Notes under the pieces: generated by a model | The model's input: only the letters and a program-made list of their open reading frames with translations | The model's database searches: none | Told to the model about the DNA's origin: nothing | Shown: one piece after another, positions 1-14,500 of the stretch | How the letters are laid out: the number at the start of each line of letters is the position of its first letter | Numbering within the stretch: position 1 is the stretch's first letter | DNA from: Tetracentron sinense | Lineage: Eukaryota > Streptophyta > Magnoliopsida > Trochodendrales > Trochodendraceae | DNA: 64,000 nt | Assembly (NCBI GenBank): GCA_015143295.1 | Contig: CM026551.1 | Coordinates: 13,875,827-13,939,826, forward strand | Direction: 5' to 3' | Program-made: the position numbers and the translations under genes

Positions 1-2239
1 AACAGCCCAATAATTAAAAAAAGACCTTTAAATAATACCCCAATCCCTATAGGGATCTCAAACATAGTTCAACAATATCAATATGCGCATGGTCTAAATA
101 TCAATACGTGTTGGTTTTTGGACAACCCGATACATAGATACACGATACCATAAAAACACTGTATCAATTTGTGTCGTGTGTATTAATATATCATTTAAGT
201 ATATTGGTTTTAAACATTATTTTCATTTATTTAAGATATTTATATGTAAATAAAGTTATACCCCCCATTTGAATTCAATAAAAATTATCTTAAATCCAAA
301 TTCTTGAAAAATAAAAGGTCAACTTTCAAGTTCAAGAACAAAATCCATTTTTTAGAGATTATGTCAAAATTTCAACTTTCAAATGCTAAGGCATTTCTCA
401 AATCATAAAATTTGATAAATTCTACTTTATCAAAACATTACTAAAACTCAGAAGTTCAATAAAAAAAAGTCTCATATTTTAGTCTTCAAAAATATTATCA
501 TCTATAGGGTCAAAAATTCAACTAAAAGAGTAACAATTCAGCTAGAAATAGATGTACATTTAAGCTTTACAAAAAATTCAATCCAAGGCTAAAATTTAAA
601 TACTCCCAAATTTAAATTCCAAGAGAATCAATATTCACGTTTTCAATTCAAGGCTAAAATTCGATTTTTAACCGTCCAAACGAAATTTCAACTACCAAAT
701 TTCAAGATTTTTTTCGAATCTTAACTCTTAAGGGTTCATAATTTTTAAAATGTCAACAAATTATTAAAAGTTTAAAACACAAAAGTCTAGTGAACTTATT
801 TCACACATTGGCTCTACATGGTGTTGGGTCACTACATGCTCAATCCCAAGCATCAAATGACATTTATTAATAGATTCCACAACTCTTGGATTTGCAGCAG
901 ACGTACATGCATATGTACCGGTCCACATACCACGTAAATATTTTTTTTATCGGTACCACGTACCAACTCATGCACACATGAATTGGTAACTTGGAATGCC
1001 TAGCTCACTTATAATATGTCACTTTATTCAGTTCTTGAGCTCACACCATTCGAGTTGACACAAAGCTCAATTTGATATTGAACTTGTATCATGTATGTAG
1101 TTTACGTATGGTTGTAATTCAATATATTCTTATTTAATTCAATGAAAGTAAGGTTTTAATATCTAGTTTGTATTGTCTATACTTGGCTAAGTGACTATTA
1201 TTTATGTTTTCATACCTGTTTATCAGCATGACCGTCTTTTTTAACTTATAAAATTCTTAACTCTTATATGTATGGTTATAAATGTATATGGGGTTTATTT
1301 AGTTTGCTTTTAACTTATATGTGCATTAAAAGAGGTTTTAAAGTATCCAAGTTTTTCCTTGTGAATCATGTGTATCTTAAATTTTTCCGGCGTATCCAAC
1401 AAATACCTAAAATGGACCTATCGATAGGGAACCCAATACCGATATTATGAACCATGGTTCTAATGCTATACCCAAACATCATCCGCAATCTCTCTATAAC
1501 TATGAATAATTGAGCCAAGATACCAGAATTGGTCGCTTTGGGATATCTCTTGATTATCAATCTTAACTACGACCTCAACCCTATTTGTATTCATACTAAA
1601 ATTGCATTCCATTATTTTGTCTTGTTCTGATTTATTTTATTACCCTTAGATTCCAAGGTATCCCATTACAATTCTAGTTTTGAATTTACTCCTTTTTTAG
1701 TTTCATCAATTAATACCATGGCATTTTTGTTTTTTGATATGCATGGGGACTAAAAAGGTAAATCATAATTGCAAAAAAAAAATAGCTTATTAATTTATTT
1801 TGTATATATGGTCGAATCATTTATATATTGTTTCCCATATGTTTTACAATCTTCTGCAACTTATCTGAATCTTGTTGCAACTAGCCTCATTTTTAATTAG
1901 TGTTTGATTTAATCGTGAGGGGGCGTGAGTCTCAAGCCTCGTGCCTCAAGGCTTACGCCTAATGAGTCTAGGAGGTTCTAATGTCTCGCATCATGCCTTC
2001 AGCTTATAAAACACAATCAATAAAATGAGATGCCGCATTTGAATAAAATGGATATACTTTGTGCATCTCTCTATAGATCAATAATAATTTAAGCAAGTTT
2101 TAAGGAATTGAACAACGAAACATCTCAATATATTGTATTGTGTCATTCTACTCTCAAACTTATTGAAGTCATTAAAATATAGCACCATGATGACAACGAA
2201 CTAATGGCTAAGAGTAACAGGTCATCGACGTTTACAAAC
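1..2239 (-). other. CBP80 intron 10 (incomplete)
   Basis: This is AT-rich intron sequence with no exon candidate that continues CBP80. The stretch 1065-1575 resembles 23180-23400 in intron 7: both contain ACTTATA..TTCTTAACTCT, a TTGCATT-AAAGA..TTTTAA block and a GGCGTATC end. They look like two copies of one decayed DNA transposon end. A degenerate palindromic GCCTCA/AGGCTTACGCCT repeat lies at 1915-2000. I see nothing else. Confidence 0.55.
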
Positions 2240-2310
2240 CAGCCATTGAAAAACAAAAGCACATCCAGTAAATACTCTTCCACAATGAAACGATCTATAG
2301 GCTGTAGATC
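2240..2310 (-). CDS. CBP80: CBP80 exon 10 (residues 305-328, codon 328 split)
   Basis: A 71-bp exon after a TGGCAG acceptor. It encodes [20 protein letters not shown] and FNG, then TG of a split codon, expected to be cysteine, before a GTTTGT donor. No following exon is visible down to position 1, so intron 10 exceeds 2.2 kb. Confidence 0.92.
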
Positions 2311-3898
2311 CTGCCATCCACAACAACACAAAAAAAGATGTGTACATAAAGAAGAAAAAACAAGAATTCAATGACAATAGATTTGTTCAATGACCAAAAC
2401 ATATAATGTCAAGGAGCTTTTATTCTAATACAAATAGTTTGAAGCCCTTAAACTGACCTGCAGAAACATGGAAAACTCAGAACTAAAGGTAAAAGAGTTG
2501 CAGAAAAATGCATTAAAACAAGAGGAAAAGGGCACTAGGGGTAGTCCTTTGTAACCAAAAGCATTCCCTGTGAACTAGTATTGAGATTGTGAAAGCCAAA
2601 TATGCAGTGAACAGCATGTCCATGAAACTGGAAAAGGGTAAGAACAAAATACACAAACTACATGTTCAACCCAATGAAACACAAGCTTTTTTTATCAGTA
2701 TCAATAACAAAGGAATTATATTTTGTATATAGAATGAGAAAGCATATATATAGAGGAAAAGTAATCCTCTCAACAAAAATAAAAAACCTTCCTAAACCAA
2801 CCTCATACTTTTGCATTCCTTCATATTACAATAGCCCAAGTGATCAAATATCAACCAAAAAGATTGCGAACTTCCAACATTGACTGGCTCTTATCTTCAT
2901 AGCTTCTTCTTTACAATCTTTACATATACCACAACACAGCATATAGAGTAATCCCTCTAGCATCAAAACGATCACTGGTCCAAGACGAGGACAACACTCT
3001 AAACACCTAAGCAGTGTCCAATGTGTATTATATAGAGAGATTGAAAGAAACCCCATACCACCCGGACAATCAGCTTTTAGAATAAACAAATCCTTGTTAG
3101 GCCACCCGAACCCATCGCATCTTTGGTAGGAGTTAGAAAGGCTAAAAGAGAACAAAGCAACACTTGCGTATATTTATGGATCGTGCTTCAAAATCTTCAT
3201 TCCATTTATTCCAACAGTGACAAAATGCCCTTTATGCACCTTAGAATTAAACATTCTTCAATCTCCCTATCTCAGATGTTATTCCAAAGGTTCACCACAC
3301 AACTTTTGCATTCATTTTTCCAAAGTAATGGTTGATCGTTAGTCACCTAATAGGAACCGGCCTATATAAGTATGCGCAAACATCCCATAATTTTCCATTC
3401 CAACACCTTTCGTTTACAAAGAACCTAATCCTTTCACCAATACCGATCTTGCATTTACCCATTTGTAGATGGCTGATTTTTTACGCCTGCCACTTAAGAG
3501 ACATCTCGATGTCAATTTGGCACGACTGTATTTTCATTATTGGTATTCTGGCATCATGTCAAATTTTTAATATCCATATTTTTGTCGCACCAGTATAATC
3601 ATAGGTGGGCGTAGGTTTGGTTGCCAAGCATATTGAATTGTGTACGCGGCGCATTGACAAGGGCGACATTGGCGCCAACCATTTCTCAACATATTAAAAG
3701 AAATGAGAGAGTGTAACCGTTCCAACAGATTATGGATTAATAGGGGGGTTAAATGTGAAAAACGATTACTAATTGATGGTATGCACCTAATAATTGTCAG
3801 TTAGCAGACAATCGTTACAGATGATGGGCATTAACTCCCTTTTCGGGAATACCATAAAAAGGGACCTTTTATCCTTTGAAAGGGAGCCCCATTCGAAC

Positions 3899-3960
<62 letters not shown>

Positions 3961-6900
3961 ATGACGGATGTAGCGCCTCTCATACGACTAGCATCCGGTT
4001 TAGGCAAGCGGTCGTTATGAACCTACCAAAAATGGATATTTACATTTAGCAACTCCACTGGGATCATTCTCAAACGCTCTGGATAATCTCTTTTAAAGGT
4101 TTCTTCTTCTTCCCGTTCCTACCTCTTTATTTTAGATTTCAACCAAGATTAAAGAAGATTCATTTGGTGGTAGTCTGGACACCTTCTTTAGTAACCAAGT
4201 TCCCTTTTGGCAAGTGCAATTCAAACAATATCCAGCAGAGTCGCCATATGTAAATACCGGTTTTTTTGTTGGGTGATGAATTGCCCCAAGGCCCCCAACC
4301 GCCCGCCTAAACCAGATGTCAGCCATACTTGTGGCGCTACATTTGTTGCCGAGGAGGAGAAGAGGAATAGTAGAAAAGTGAGAAGAGGAACCAAGATATA
4401 TAGAGAGAGAAAGGCCGCACCCTCTGATCTGAAAGAGAAGCCCTCCAAAAGGGGTCTCCTTTCCAAAGTGGAAAGTTTCACTTTATAGCCTTCCCCAAAA
4501 AGGAGTTATAATGACTGCAATTAACTCATAGTTATTGGATGCATTCCAACAGTTCACATTTAATCACCCATTAACCCGTAACCTGTTCGAGCAGTTGCCC
4601 TTTCTCTCAAACCTTTCAATGCGCTAGCAAGTGGTTAATATCAACACACCATTTTTAATGCGATGCGTACACAATTCCCTGCACCTGAGGTAGCAATCCA
4701 CTTGGCCCCCTCTTGGCCACTAAGCCTACAACCGCCTATGATTCCCCCAGAGTGAAATAAAAATTGACAACAAAAGTTAGACATGGCGTCAGCATGCAAC
4801 TAATGCAATTACAGCTAGGTGCCCACTTGGCGTTGACGTGATGCCTGAATAGCAGGCATCAAAAACCAGCTACCTATGCCCTTCAAAAATCTTCATGAGC
4901 CCCTATCAAACTTTGACACCATATAAATAACAGAGAGATGAGAGGGCCCCTTGTTTAAGACCCACCAAATATCTCCAGGGATGTGTTGACAAGATAGAGA
5001 TAGAAAAAGACAACACCTAGCCCATCATCCATTTCCTCCACCCAGCAACAAAACATATTCCGCCTATAACAAAATTAAGAAATCCCTCTCCGAATGGTTG
5101 TATGCCTTTTTTCAAATCAAGCTTCCTTCTCTTATACATTTGTTTGCAAGGATTGTTTACCTATTATTAATTCCCCTTGGTATTCAAAAAAAATGAATAC
5201 CCCTTCGTAAGCCCCCACTACCGTGACAACTATTGTTTTCAACTGAGTAAATTGAAGTATTGAACCTTTGCCCCACTATTATAGACTAGAAATGAGGATC
5301 TATACATTTTTAGGAATATGGGTGATAAAAGTATAGTTAGATCTTGAATCTCACTTGCCCTCTCATAAAATTCATCAATAGCCTTCCAATCTTCTGGAAT
5401 AGTGTCCCAATAAACCTCAAGGAAATTCAAGAATCACTAGAAGGTGTCCAAGTAAGACAGAAGTCAAAGGAAATTACAAAAACAACGCCATTGCCCTTTA
5501 GAGGAACAAGTTCAATTTATACTTGTCTACCTATTAACTATTAGTTTTTATAATATCGAGTTCGCAGGGGGTTAAGATAGTAGCTCAATTGGATTTTGAT
5601 CATAGTTGTGACCTTGAGGTCAAGAGTTTGATCTAAATTGCCTACCAAAAACAAGATATCGAGTGCCAAAAAAATTTATAATGAACATGAAATAAAACCA
5701 CAAAGTACATAGACTAACAACCTATGAATTTACATTCCCCAAAAGGCGACCAAGAATGTAAATAATGGTCCTTCAACATATAACAAGTGTGTAAAATCAT
5801 AACCTACTATACTACCTCCATTTTACTTGCAGGAAATATATTAAGCCGGCGAAGCCTTCGAGGATACTTCAACTCCGCTTCATGCTTTTGTTTACCATAG
5901 GTGATCGCTGAAAGTGTTGAAGGAAACTCAGGTTGCTCAGGGCAGCTGATAGGGCCAAACTCATGAGAGTTTCCAGCTACAAGCTGAGCTTCAAATGAAA
6001 GATGCGGTCTGGGAACTAGAAGAAATAAAGTAGAATATGGATCAGCCAATAACAAGAACTCAAAGAGATAACACAACTGCAAAAGAAAATCTGGCTTGCT
6101 AGTACATGAGATACCCATATCATGCAAGAAACAAAATGAGAGGTAAGAGAAGTAAAAATTGTTAAAAATAAGAAAACAGTGCAGGAAATAACAAATGTAG
6201 AAATTTGTTCAAATTAGGATATAAAAAATGAATGAAAAAATGCATATATCAAATTAAATCTTCTAGAGAAACTATCTGAATAGTTGTAAAAAGCACAACA
6301 AACGGAAACATGAATTACATAGAACTACACAGGAAACTTAAGGAAATAAGAATAACACACCATTCTCGTTTATTACCTAGGCGCATCTATAATGGGAACT
6401 CCATCCGCATCATATTAGCAACATATTAATAGAATTAGTATAACTGAGATAAGGATGTTGAGATGGATGAGTGAAAAGACAATGAGAAATAAGATTAAAA
6501 AATGAGGGCATTCGAGAAGATCGGGAAGTGACTCCAATAGGTGATTAAAAAAAAAGGGAGAGACAATTGAGATACTTTGGACAAGTTCATCGAAGACCAT
6601 TAGCTGCTCCATTAAGAAGTGAATTGGTGCAAGTTGTATGGGAATGCCAAAATTTATGCGAATGCAGTTAAGTGAGGAATTTGATAAATTACGAATTAAC
6701 CTAAGTTAAAAAGTAAATACTAAATAGAGGAACATTATTCATGTTGTCGACCCCAAAATATTTGGATAAGGCATTGATGATGTATTTTTGTGTGTAACTA
6801 TTTTCTTTTTTTTTTCTATTTGAAGGGGGTGCTAAGGAGGGTAATGGAGTAGGCCTGGGTTCTACAGCCAAATCTATGGATCCCATGCCTTTACCGTTGG

Positions 6901-9900
6901 ATTTAGATCTTTTATTCTTATGAGACACACTAAACCACTTATGAATAATGAGTCCTAAGAATAAACGATTGGATGTATCCCCAATAAATAGATCCTAATC
7001 AAATCGCCAGGTCTTGTCTATCATGACCAATTTAAGAAATGAGTCATTCCTTAGAATAAAAGGAATTAATTCCCACTATTTTTTTTATCGGTAAGGTTGT
7101 GTTCTTTTTGGGGAACTGTAAAAGCCCAGGAACTTCAAAATTCCTGGTACATCAAAGATCCGGATTTTGAAATTCCTGAAATATTTGCAGTTGTGTTCTT
7201 TTTGACGTGGGTCTTTATGACTAAATTCTTGGGACTTTGCAAGCCCACTATTCTTTTGACATAGAACTTTAGGGTTGAAATTTTAACATTAAAAAGAATC
7301 GTATGATGTAATTATAGTCACGAGGTGGTAGTACAACACACTCCACAGGTATGTATTGTACAGAAATACAAAGTTAGAACTTTACACAAAACCAAGATGA
7401 AGTCCAAGGTGTAGGCAACGCTCATAGTACAAAGAATCGGTAACCTCACTACTACAGACTACAGATGCTAGAAAGCTTAAGAGCTTGTAAAAAGTGATGA
7501 CCTCATTACTATCGATGGGTGATAAATTCAAACAAAAAAACCACATAGCAAGGGGATAGGCAACGCTTACACCAAAGTAAAGGTTCTGAGACTCTGAACC
7601 AATAATACTACTTACTATTCTTAAATCATCGTATTATTCTTACACCAAAGTAAAGAGTTCACGATGGGTATTAGGAAAATATAAAAGCATCGGTTCACAA
7701 TGGGTGAATGATAGAAAGAAAGACAATCACCAACTAGCAACCACCCATGCTGCTAACAAAAGTCTAACCCAAAGCCACGAAAGAAGACAAAACCAACTCC
7801 CCATAGTTGCTCCTAAGCTCACACCCAGACAATGAATTAGGGTACCAAGTCAGCTATTTATAAAGCAGAATGTTGGGTAACCAATGAGCAACATACACAT
7901 AAGATTAGAAAAGATATGGTCCAAAATAAGCACATTTGAGAGGATCAGTGAGTAGCTCCAATGAGATAAAATAAGAGGTAGTCAACTTCGATGAATTTGA
8001 CACGTTCAGTGAAGACCGATGATGGCATCAGTGAGTGAATTGAAGCAAGCTGAAGACTCCAAAATGTTGAGTGGAAGGCCAAAAATGGGACAGATGGAGA
8101 GTGCGGCCAAATGTGATAGCACATAATTTGACCAAAGTCAAGGTAATAAAAATTGCCATTATCTCGGTGAATTTTAAGTGACAGGAGCATTATTATTCCT
8201 CATTATCTCAGGGAACTCGATAGACCAAGTTGACATAGTGAACGATGTGAAAACTAGGTCCTATCTCCTCGAAAAAGCTGCAAGAAGCCTTAATGGTAGA
8301 AGCAAGGGTGTTGATACACGATTGGGTGAGGATGACAGGCTCCAGGCGCTGCCACCAAACAGGGTACGCCCACCATCTTGTTCAGAATTACCAAAGTGGA
8401 GGATTGACTATCATGGTCAGATCTGTGGCAAGGAGGAGCAGCGTCCTCATCTGAGCAAGCCAAAGGCTGATCGGCATGCGATGTTTGGAAAAAAAAAAAA
8501 GCAAGAGGAAGGAAAACAGGAAAAAACTTTGGGTTTAGAAGCAAACCCTTTCAAGGAAAAATACAGCTAGGCAACTGTTAGTCGAGGCAGAAAAGGACCT
8601 TGGGGAGTCTCAGTTTAGTATGGACTAGACAATACATGAGGTCTCGGGCCTTTGGTCGAGGTGAGAGCTTTCAATCTTGGGCTTGGAGGAGGATTAGCAG
8701 ATGGGCCGAATGCAGGGGAAGGGCCTTGAAAAACCATCCCAAGGCCCAGTGACAGACAAGAGCCTTGGTCTTGAGGCCTTCCAAGGATTCGTTTCCAGAG
8801 ACTTAACAAAAGGAAGGAAAGCTCCTTCTCTCTCTCTCTCTCTCTCTCATCTTGTATCAGAGGAAAGCGACGACCCCTTTCAAATTAAGCCGTTGATTCT
8901 CAGAACTTGATCAATAGAGATAAGGAGAGAAGATCGAGGTGTCATGGGTGGGGGGGTCGCTGAAGAGGCTACAGACACAAATAGGGAGGTCTTGGGGAAG
9001 GATTTTTGGTCTAAGCCACTGCAGAGATCTACATGGCTTCGTCCAGAGTCAGAGCTTTCAAGCGCAGAAATTGTGTCTCATAATACTATGGAGGACAGTA
9101 GTGAATCAAAAGGTCCAGTAAAATCATCGAGTCTTTACAATTTTCTTAGGCAATGTGAAATTGGAGTTTACTCGAAGAGGACGGAGGGGTCAAGTTCTTC
9201 TTCTAAACCTGATTCATCCAATTTGTCATCTTCAGAGAATATAGTGCAGGCAGGAACGAGGACAACGTTTCTGTCAGCTTCACCTTCTGCTTTGCAAAGG
9301 TAGATATCGTTGTCTCAGTTTCAATAGAGGGACGGGATTTAGAACAAGGATCTAATGGTTCAAGCAGCCTGAGAAATTTTGGATCTACAGATTTTACGAA
9401 TAATCAAGCTATGCCGCCAGCACAGCTTATGGATGAGGATTCGAGTCGATCAACCGTAGAAGCCTCCATTGGGCTCTCGCCCGCAAACCCAAATCCAGCT
9501 TGTTTTGAGGAAGTAACGCAGGGAAGGAACGATAAGGACCAACTTGGGAGGGGAAATCATACCTAGTCTAGCACAATCTCTGTCAGGAGGCAAGGATAAT
9601 CTTAAGCATGCCCATACACCATCAATTCCTGTGCAAGGTATGCCTATACCCTTTCCCCTTTATACCAATCCTATCCAGTTGCATAGCAGGGATATGATAG
9701 GTAGAGAAATTTCATTGTGTTCTCTAAGTGTGAATAATTGTTCAATGTTGCAAGTACTCGGAATTGCGATACGCCAATACCACAATTAGATGAAAAATGG
9801 GAAATAGATGCACGGTTTAATCCAGGGGTGGTTATCATAAATCATATTGAGAGTGAAGGCAGACCAGTGCCAATGCCTTCGGACCCTATTCCACGTGATA

Positions 9901-11477
9901 GCTATGAGTTCCAGCGAGGGAGCACAATGTCGTCCCCACATAGGGGGGTGGAAGGGATTTTCAAGTGGGTTTGGAGCTAGATCGAGGTTCTAGGAAAATT
10001 CTTAAGACTCTTTTGAGGGGCACGAGATCGAGGTGAGGACTCTATTCCAGAGTTTTGAACGGGACAGGTTCATGGGGGAGGAATACTCCAAATCCATAGT
10101 ACACCGGGGGAGAAAATCAGCAAAGCCTGCTATGGGATCTCTTAGATTGAACACTGATGGAGCAGATAAGGTGGTCCGACCATTAATGGATGGTGGTATT
10201 ATTCAGGACTACTCAGGTTCTTTCACTGCGCCTTACCATTCATTCCACAGACTGTATCAGAACATAGTGGCGGAGTTTAGAACAATGATGGATGGGTTAA
10301 GGTTCTATTTTAAGCTTAATCTGGATTATATTGTTGTGGAAAGTGATTCCATGCTGTTAGTAGATACATTTAATGGCCAAGTGGACCCTCCTTGGCTGAT
10401 CTGGTAATGGTGGAAAGCTATTGAGAAGTTTAAGAGTCTTGTATCCTCTTCTGATCCTCTTATGGCCAGATTTATAGGGAGAGATAAATTTACCGTTAGC
10501 CATGAAAGAAGCATGCAAATGTGGGCCAAGTGAGCTCTTGGATGCCCCCTCCCCCCCTTCCTTATTATTATATGGTAGGGGTCTTTCAAACCCACAACCC
10601 AAATCCCCACTAGCCGGTCTTTTTTTTTAAAAGAAAAAAGAAAATAGTTAGGGAATCACCTTGAGCCCTTTCTTATCTAAAAACTATTTCCACTCTATCA
10701 AAAGAAATTTAAATAGTACATAACAAGCCACATTGATTCCCTAAGAAGATTCTACCTGTGATCCAAAAGTTGAATGTTCATGACACTTTTGTGCTTACTG
10801 AGACATGGCATCATTTTATCTACACAAATCCTATATAAATGATTTAAGTTGTTCATAAAGTGGCACTGAAGCAACTATAGAGCTAAGAGAAGGAAAGAGC
10901 CCAAGTCGAAAATAGAATACAATGTTATGTAAAATACAAGTATTAAACGTGAAGAAGACAAACAAAAGAAGATACATACCACTATCAAGTTTCCACCCAT
11001 TGTTTGACAAAACTTGTATCCGACCCCATAAATCTTCCAAGAAATCCTAATAAGATAAATCATTTACAAAATTAATATGAGATAAAGCAGGAAAGCTATA
11101 ACAAAAAAAGCAACTGCAAAGTAATGGCTGATTAGGAAAAAGGTTATGTTGTATTTCATAGACAAATTGGTTGAGACGAAAAATTGACTATGAACTTGAT
11201 TGTATAATAAAATCTGTATTAGTCATCTTAATAAGTGGTACCTCAATTCGACACACTTGCACATTTCTCAAAGATGAATACATCTATAGAGCTTAGACCA
11301 AGGGCTGTTGATGGGTCGTATCAGGATTTGGAACCAATCCGATTAGAGCGGATATTGAACTGAAAGTAGATCAGTCGGATTGAATGCAGATCTTAGTTTT
11401 GAATCCAGTTGTAATCGGATCGAATTCCGATCTATGGTAATCCGATCTGATTAAGAGTAGATTCGATTATATGTATA

Positions 11478-11512
<35 letters not shown>

Positions 11513-14500
11513 GTTAATATTATTTTTGAATGCATAGAATACCTGCTTGCTTTTATTTAAAACATTTATGAAATTTTCATACATATTTTAGATGCTTAAA
11601 ATTTATTTTAGAAATTTAATAGTAATCGGACCAAATTCAAATCGAATTCGAATCTTAATCGGATTCGATCTCAGATTGACCATTTTATAATCCGACGGAT
11701 CTCAGATCGAATTCGGTTATGGTAGGATCTGATCCGTTTACAGCCGTACTTGGACCCAAGTCACTAGGTTGAGAAGTGCAGTGAACAATAGATAAAAAGA
11801 AAGATTATGGCAGCAACCCAAAAGTGGAAAACTTAGGTAGGAAATGATTTTCATCGTATCTATGGTTTGAACCACGTAGACAATATATTTCATTCAAAAA
11901 AGATTTTGCATACAAATATATTCAATGTGCTCATATCTGATAAAGGTTACTAAATTGATTCTTTTATAATTGATAATACATTAATAGAACATTAACTTAT
12001 AATTTTTACTTTTTGTGGCTTGTGAGTTGAGGATCATTTGTTTTGTTTACATGAACTATTTATAGAAAATACTGTCTTTAACATAGCCCAACCAAAACCA
12101 TCTTTATAGCTTCAAACCCACAAACTCTTTTCTAAGAGAGTTCAAACTTCAAACCCACAAGAAGAACATAAATAAGAATCAAACCCTAAATCTCTTTCAA
12201 GCTAGAACACCAAAGAAACAAGGATTTCATAATACTTATACACACTTCCTCTTCAGATCGAGCAATCTTAAAAAACATGTCTGCTCCTCTCCTTGCTAAT
12301 GCTCCAGTAAACAACCCCCGAAGCATTTTTCCAGAAAATATTTTCCTTTTGATCTACATCGAACATGAACCGACGTCATAGACAGTCTACCAAGCTATGG
12401 GGATTGGGAACACCCACTGGATGTCAAGACCCGCCCGGAGCTCTCCAAACTCAACCTGCAAAGCTGCAATGTGAAAGAAGATGGACCACCAACTCCTCCT
12501 CTTCCATACACATGAAATATTTACTGGCCATCCTCCACCCTCAACTCTGCAAGTGGATGCTGGTAAGATTTTTTTCAAATGCTGTCATTTACTCATTTAA
12601 AGGAAAAAGGAAATTTTTGTCATAATTCCAAGCTTCAACACAAAGCAATGAGGAAAAAGGAGCAGGGTCTATTAAACAATGACAGATGAATGATTTGACT
12701 ACCAAAACACCTTTGCTGTCTTTGTCCCAAAAACATGCAATCTTCTTTTGCTTCACAGGTCAAAAGATTCAGAATGTGCTCCATCTACCAGTGATTCAAA
12801 TTTCTTCTCAACCTTAGGTTCCACATGACTCTGTCAAAGCAACTAGCTACCAAGCAGCCCTAGTTCATAGCAATGGAATAAATGAGCCCTAAGTCTTGCT
12901 GAAGGGTTCACTGGCTACAACAGATATCATCCCAAAATCCAATATCGTCTCCTCTACCCACCTTCATTATGCTTGGAGAAATCTTGCTTAAGGTTCAAAA
13001 CTGCCTTCCACATTCCAACACCACAAGGGCTTGAAAACTCATCAGGCTCCAAAACAGATTTTTCTCTATGTTTTGTCGCAATGAACCATTCTCCATAAAC
13101 TATCTCTTTGTTCGTCATAAATCAAAAAGAGTAGTATCCATATCTCGCAAAGGCCTTATTTCAGACCCCCGTCCAGCTCAACCAAACCATTCTTTGTGAT
13201 TTTTCCAGAATCTCCTATGACTTGGAAAATATAAAGAAAAATTTACAGAAATCCTAGTTGACTTGTTTGACTATGTAAGTTCCTCTGTTGAGTCAATACT
13301 CTGAGTAGCTAGTTATCATCAACGTCATTTTCAGCAGTTGTGGGCTCAACTATGGTTTTAAAGTATTCAAAATTTTGTGAAACTTAGCCCAGATATCCAA
13401 ATATATTAGGGAGCTAGATGAAGTCGCGGATAAAAGTAAAATTTTCAATATTTTTCACCAATTTCTTGGCCAAAACTTTGGAATTTTTCAAACATATTGA
13501 GGAATATCAAAGAAGAATTGACTGTCGCAACATATTCTTTGCAATATTTCGAGGTTTCAATCGAAATATTTGACCGAACCGCAATTCTCAGCGAAACATT
13601 TTGTATAACCCACCACAACAAACCTCATTTCTCCCAAAATTTTTACTGTGAGAAAATCACTCAAAAACAAGAAATACCAAATATTTAGAGAATTCCTAAA
13701 GTAAAAAAAATAATAATAATAATACATTTACAACAAAGAAATATAAAAGAGATACATGATGGGAACATTAAATATATCTGTTTGAAAACTTTGATCATTT
13801 CAGTACACAAACTACACCATATATCTATAAAGCATTATGATCTAACAAATTCAAAGTCATATTAGCAACTGTGCAACTCTATAGTTAAATAATTAATCTA
13901 TGTCATAGTTTTAACAATGAACAAATTAGAATGAAAAATGACCTTTTTTATTAATGAGTTACTTAACTTTTATCAAAAGAGAAATAAGAAGAATTTACAT
14001 AGAAATACCCAAAAAAGAAAATAGAAATGAGCTTATTCCCAAAGAAAAAAAAAGATAAAAGAAGCCTCAGGAGTCACAAAACAAAATATAACTTCACCTA
14101 TACACGTAATCATTGCTATGCATGCTAAAAAAGGCCTTAACAGAGTCGACCAATTCCTGAATGTCCAACTGAACCGGTAGAGGAGAAAAAGGTTCGGAAC
14201 TGAGGTTAGGACCATCAAAAATTCTGTTTTGTGTTCCTTCCATATACCCAACAAATAGCAGCAGGCATCACCTCCCATAGTACATTACCCCTCGCACTAC
14301 ATATGCCAGCTGGCCACTCATGAATGACCTCCTCCGCGTTCAAAGGAGAGCTAGAAAGATCACAAAAAGTGAGGGGAAGAAACTCCAAACATACCAGCTC
14401 ACTGGGCATTGGAGAAGGAGATATGAGACACTTTCTTCCGCCTCCTGATACTAGCAGCATGTGGATGGAATGTGCATCCCACAGTTTCTCAAATTAACAA

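Noticed and set aside
5563..5680. A functional tRNA gene
   Set aside because: Box A and box B are recognisable but the acceptor and anticodon stems do not pair, so it is a SINE head.
12277..12385. A short gene starting [13 protein letters not shown]
   Set aside because: It stops after about 35 codons, has no good splice continuation and no recognisable family.
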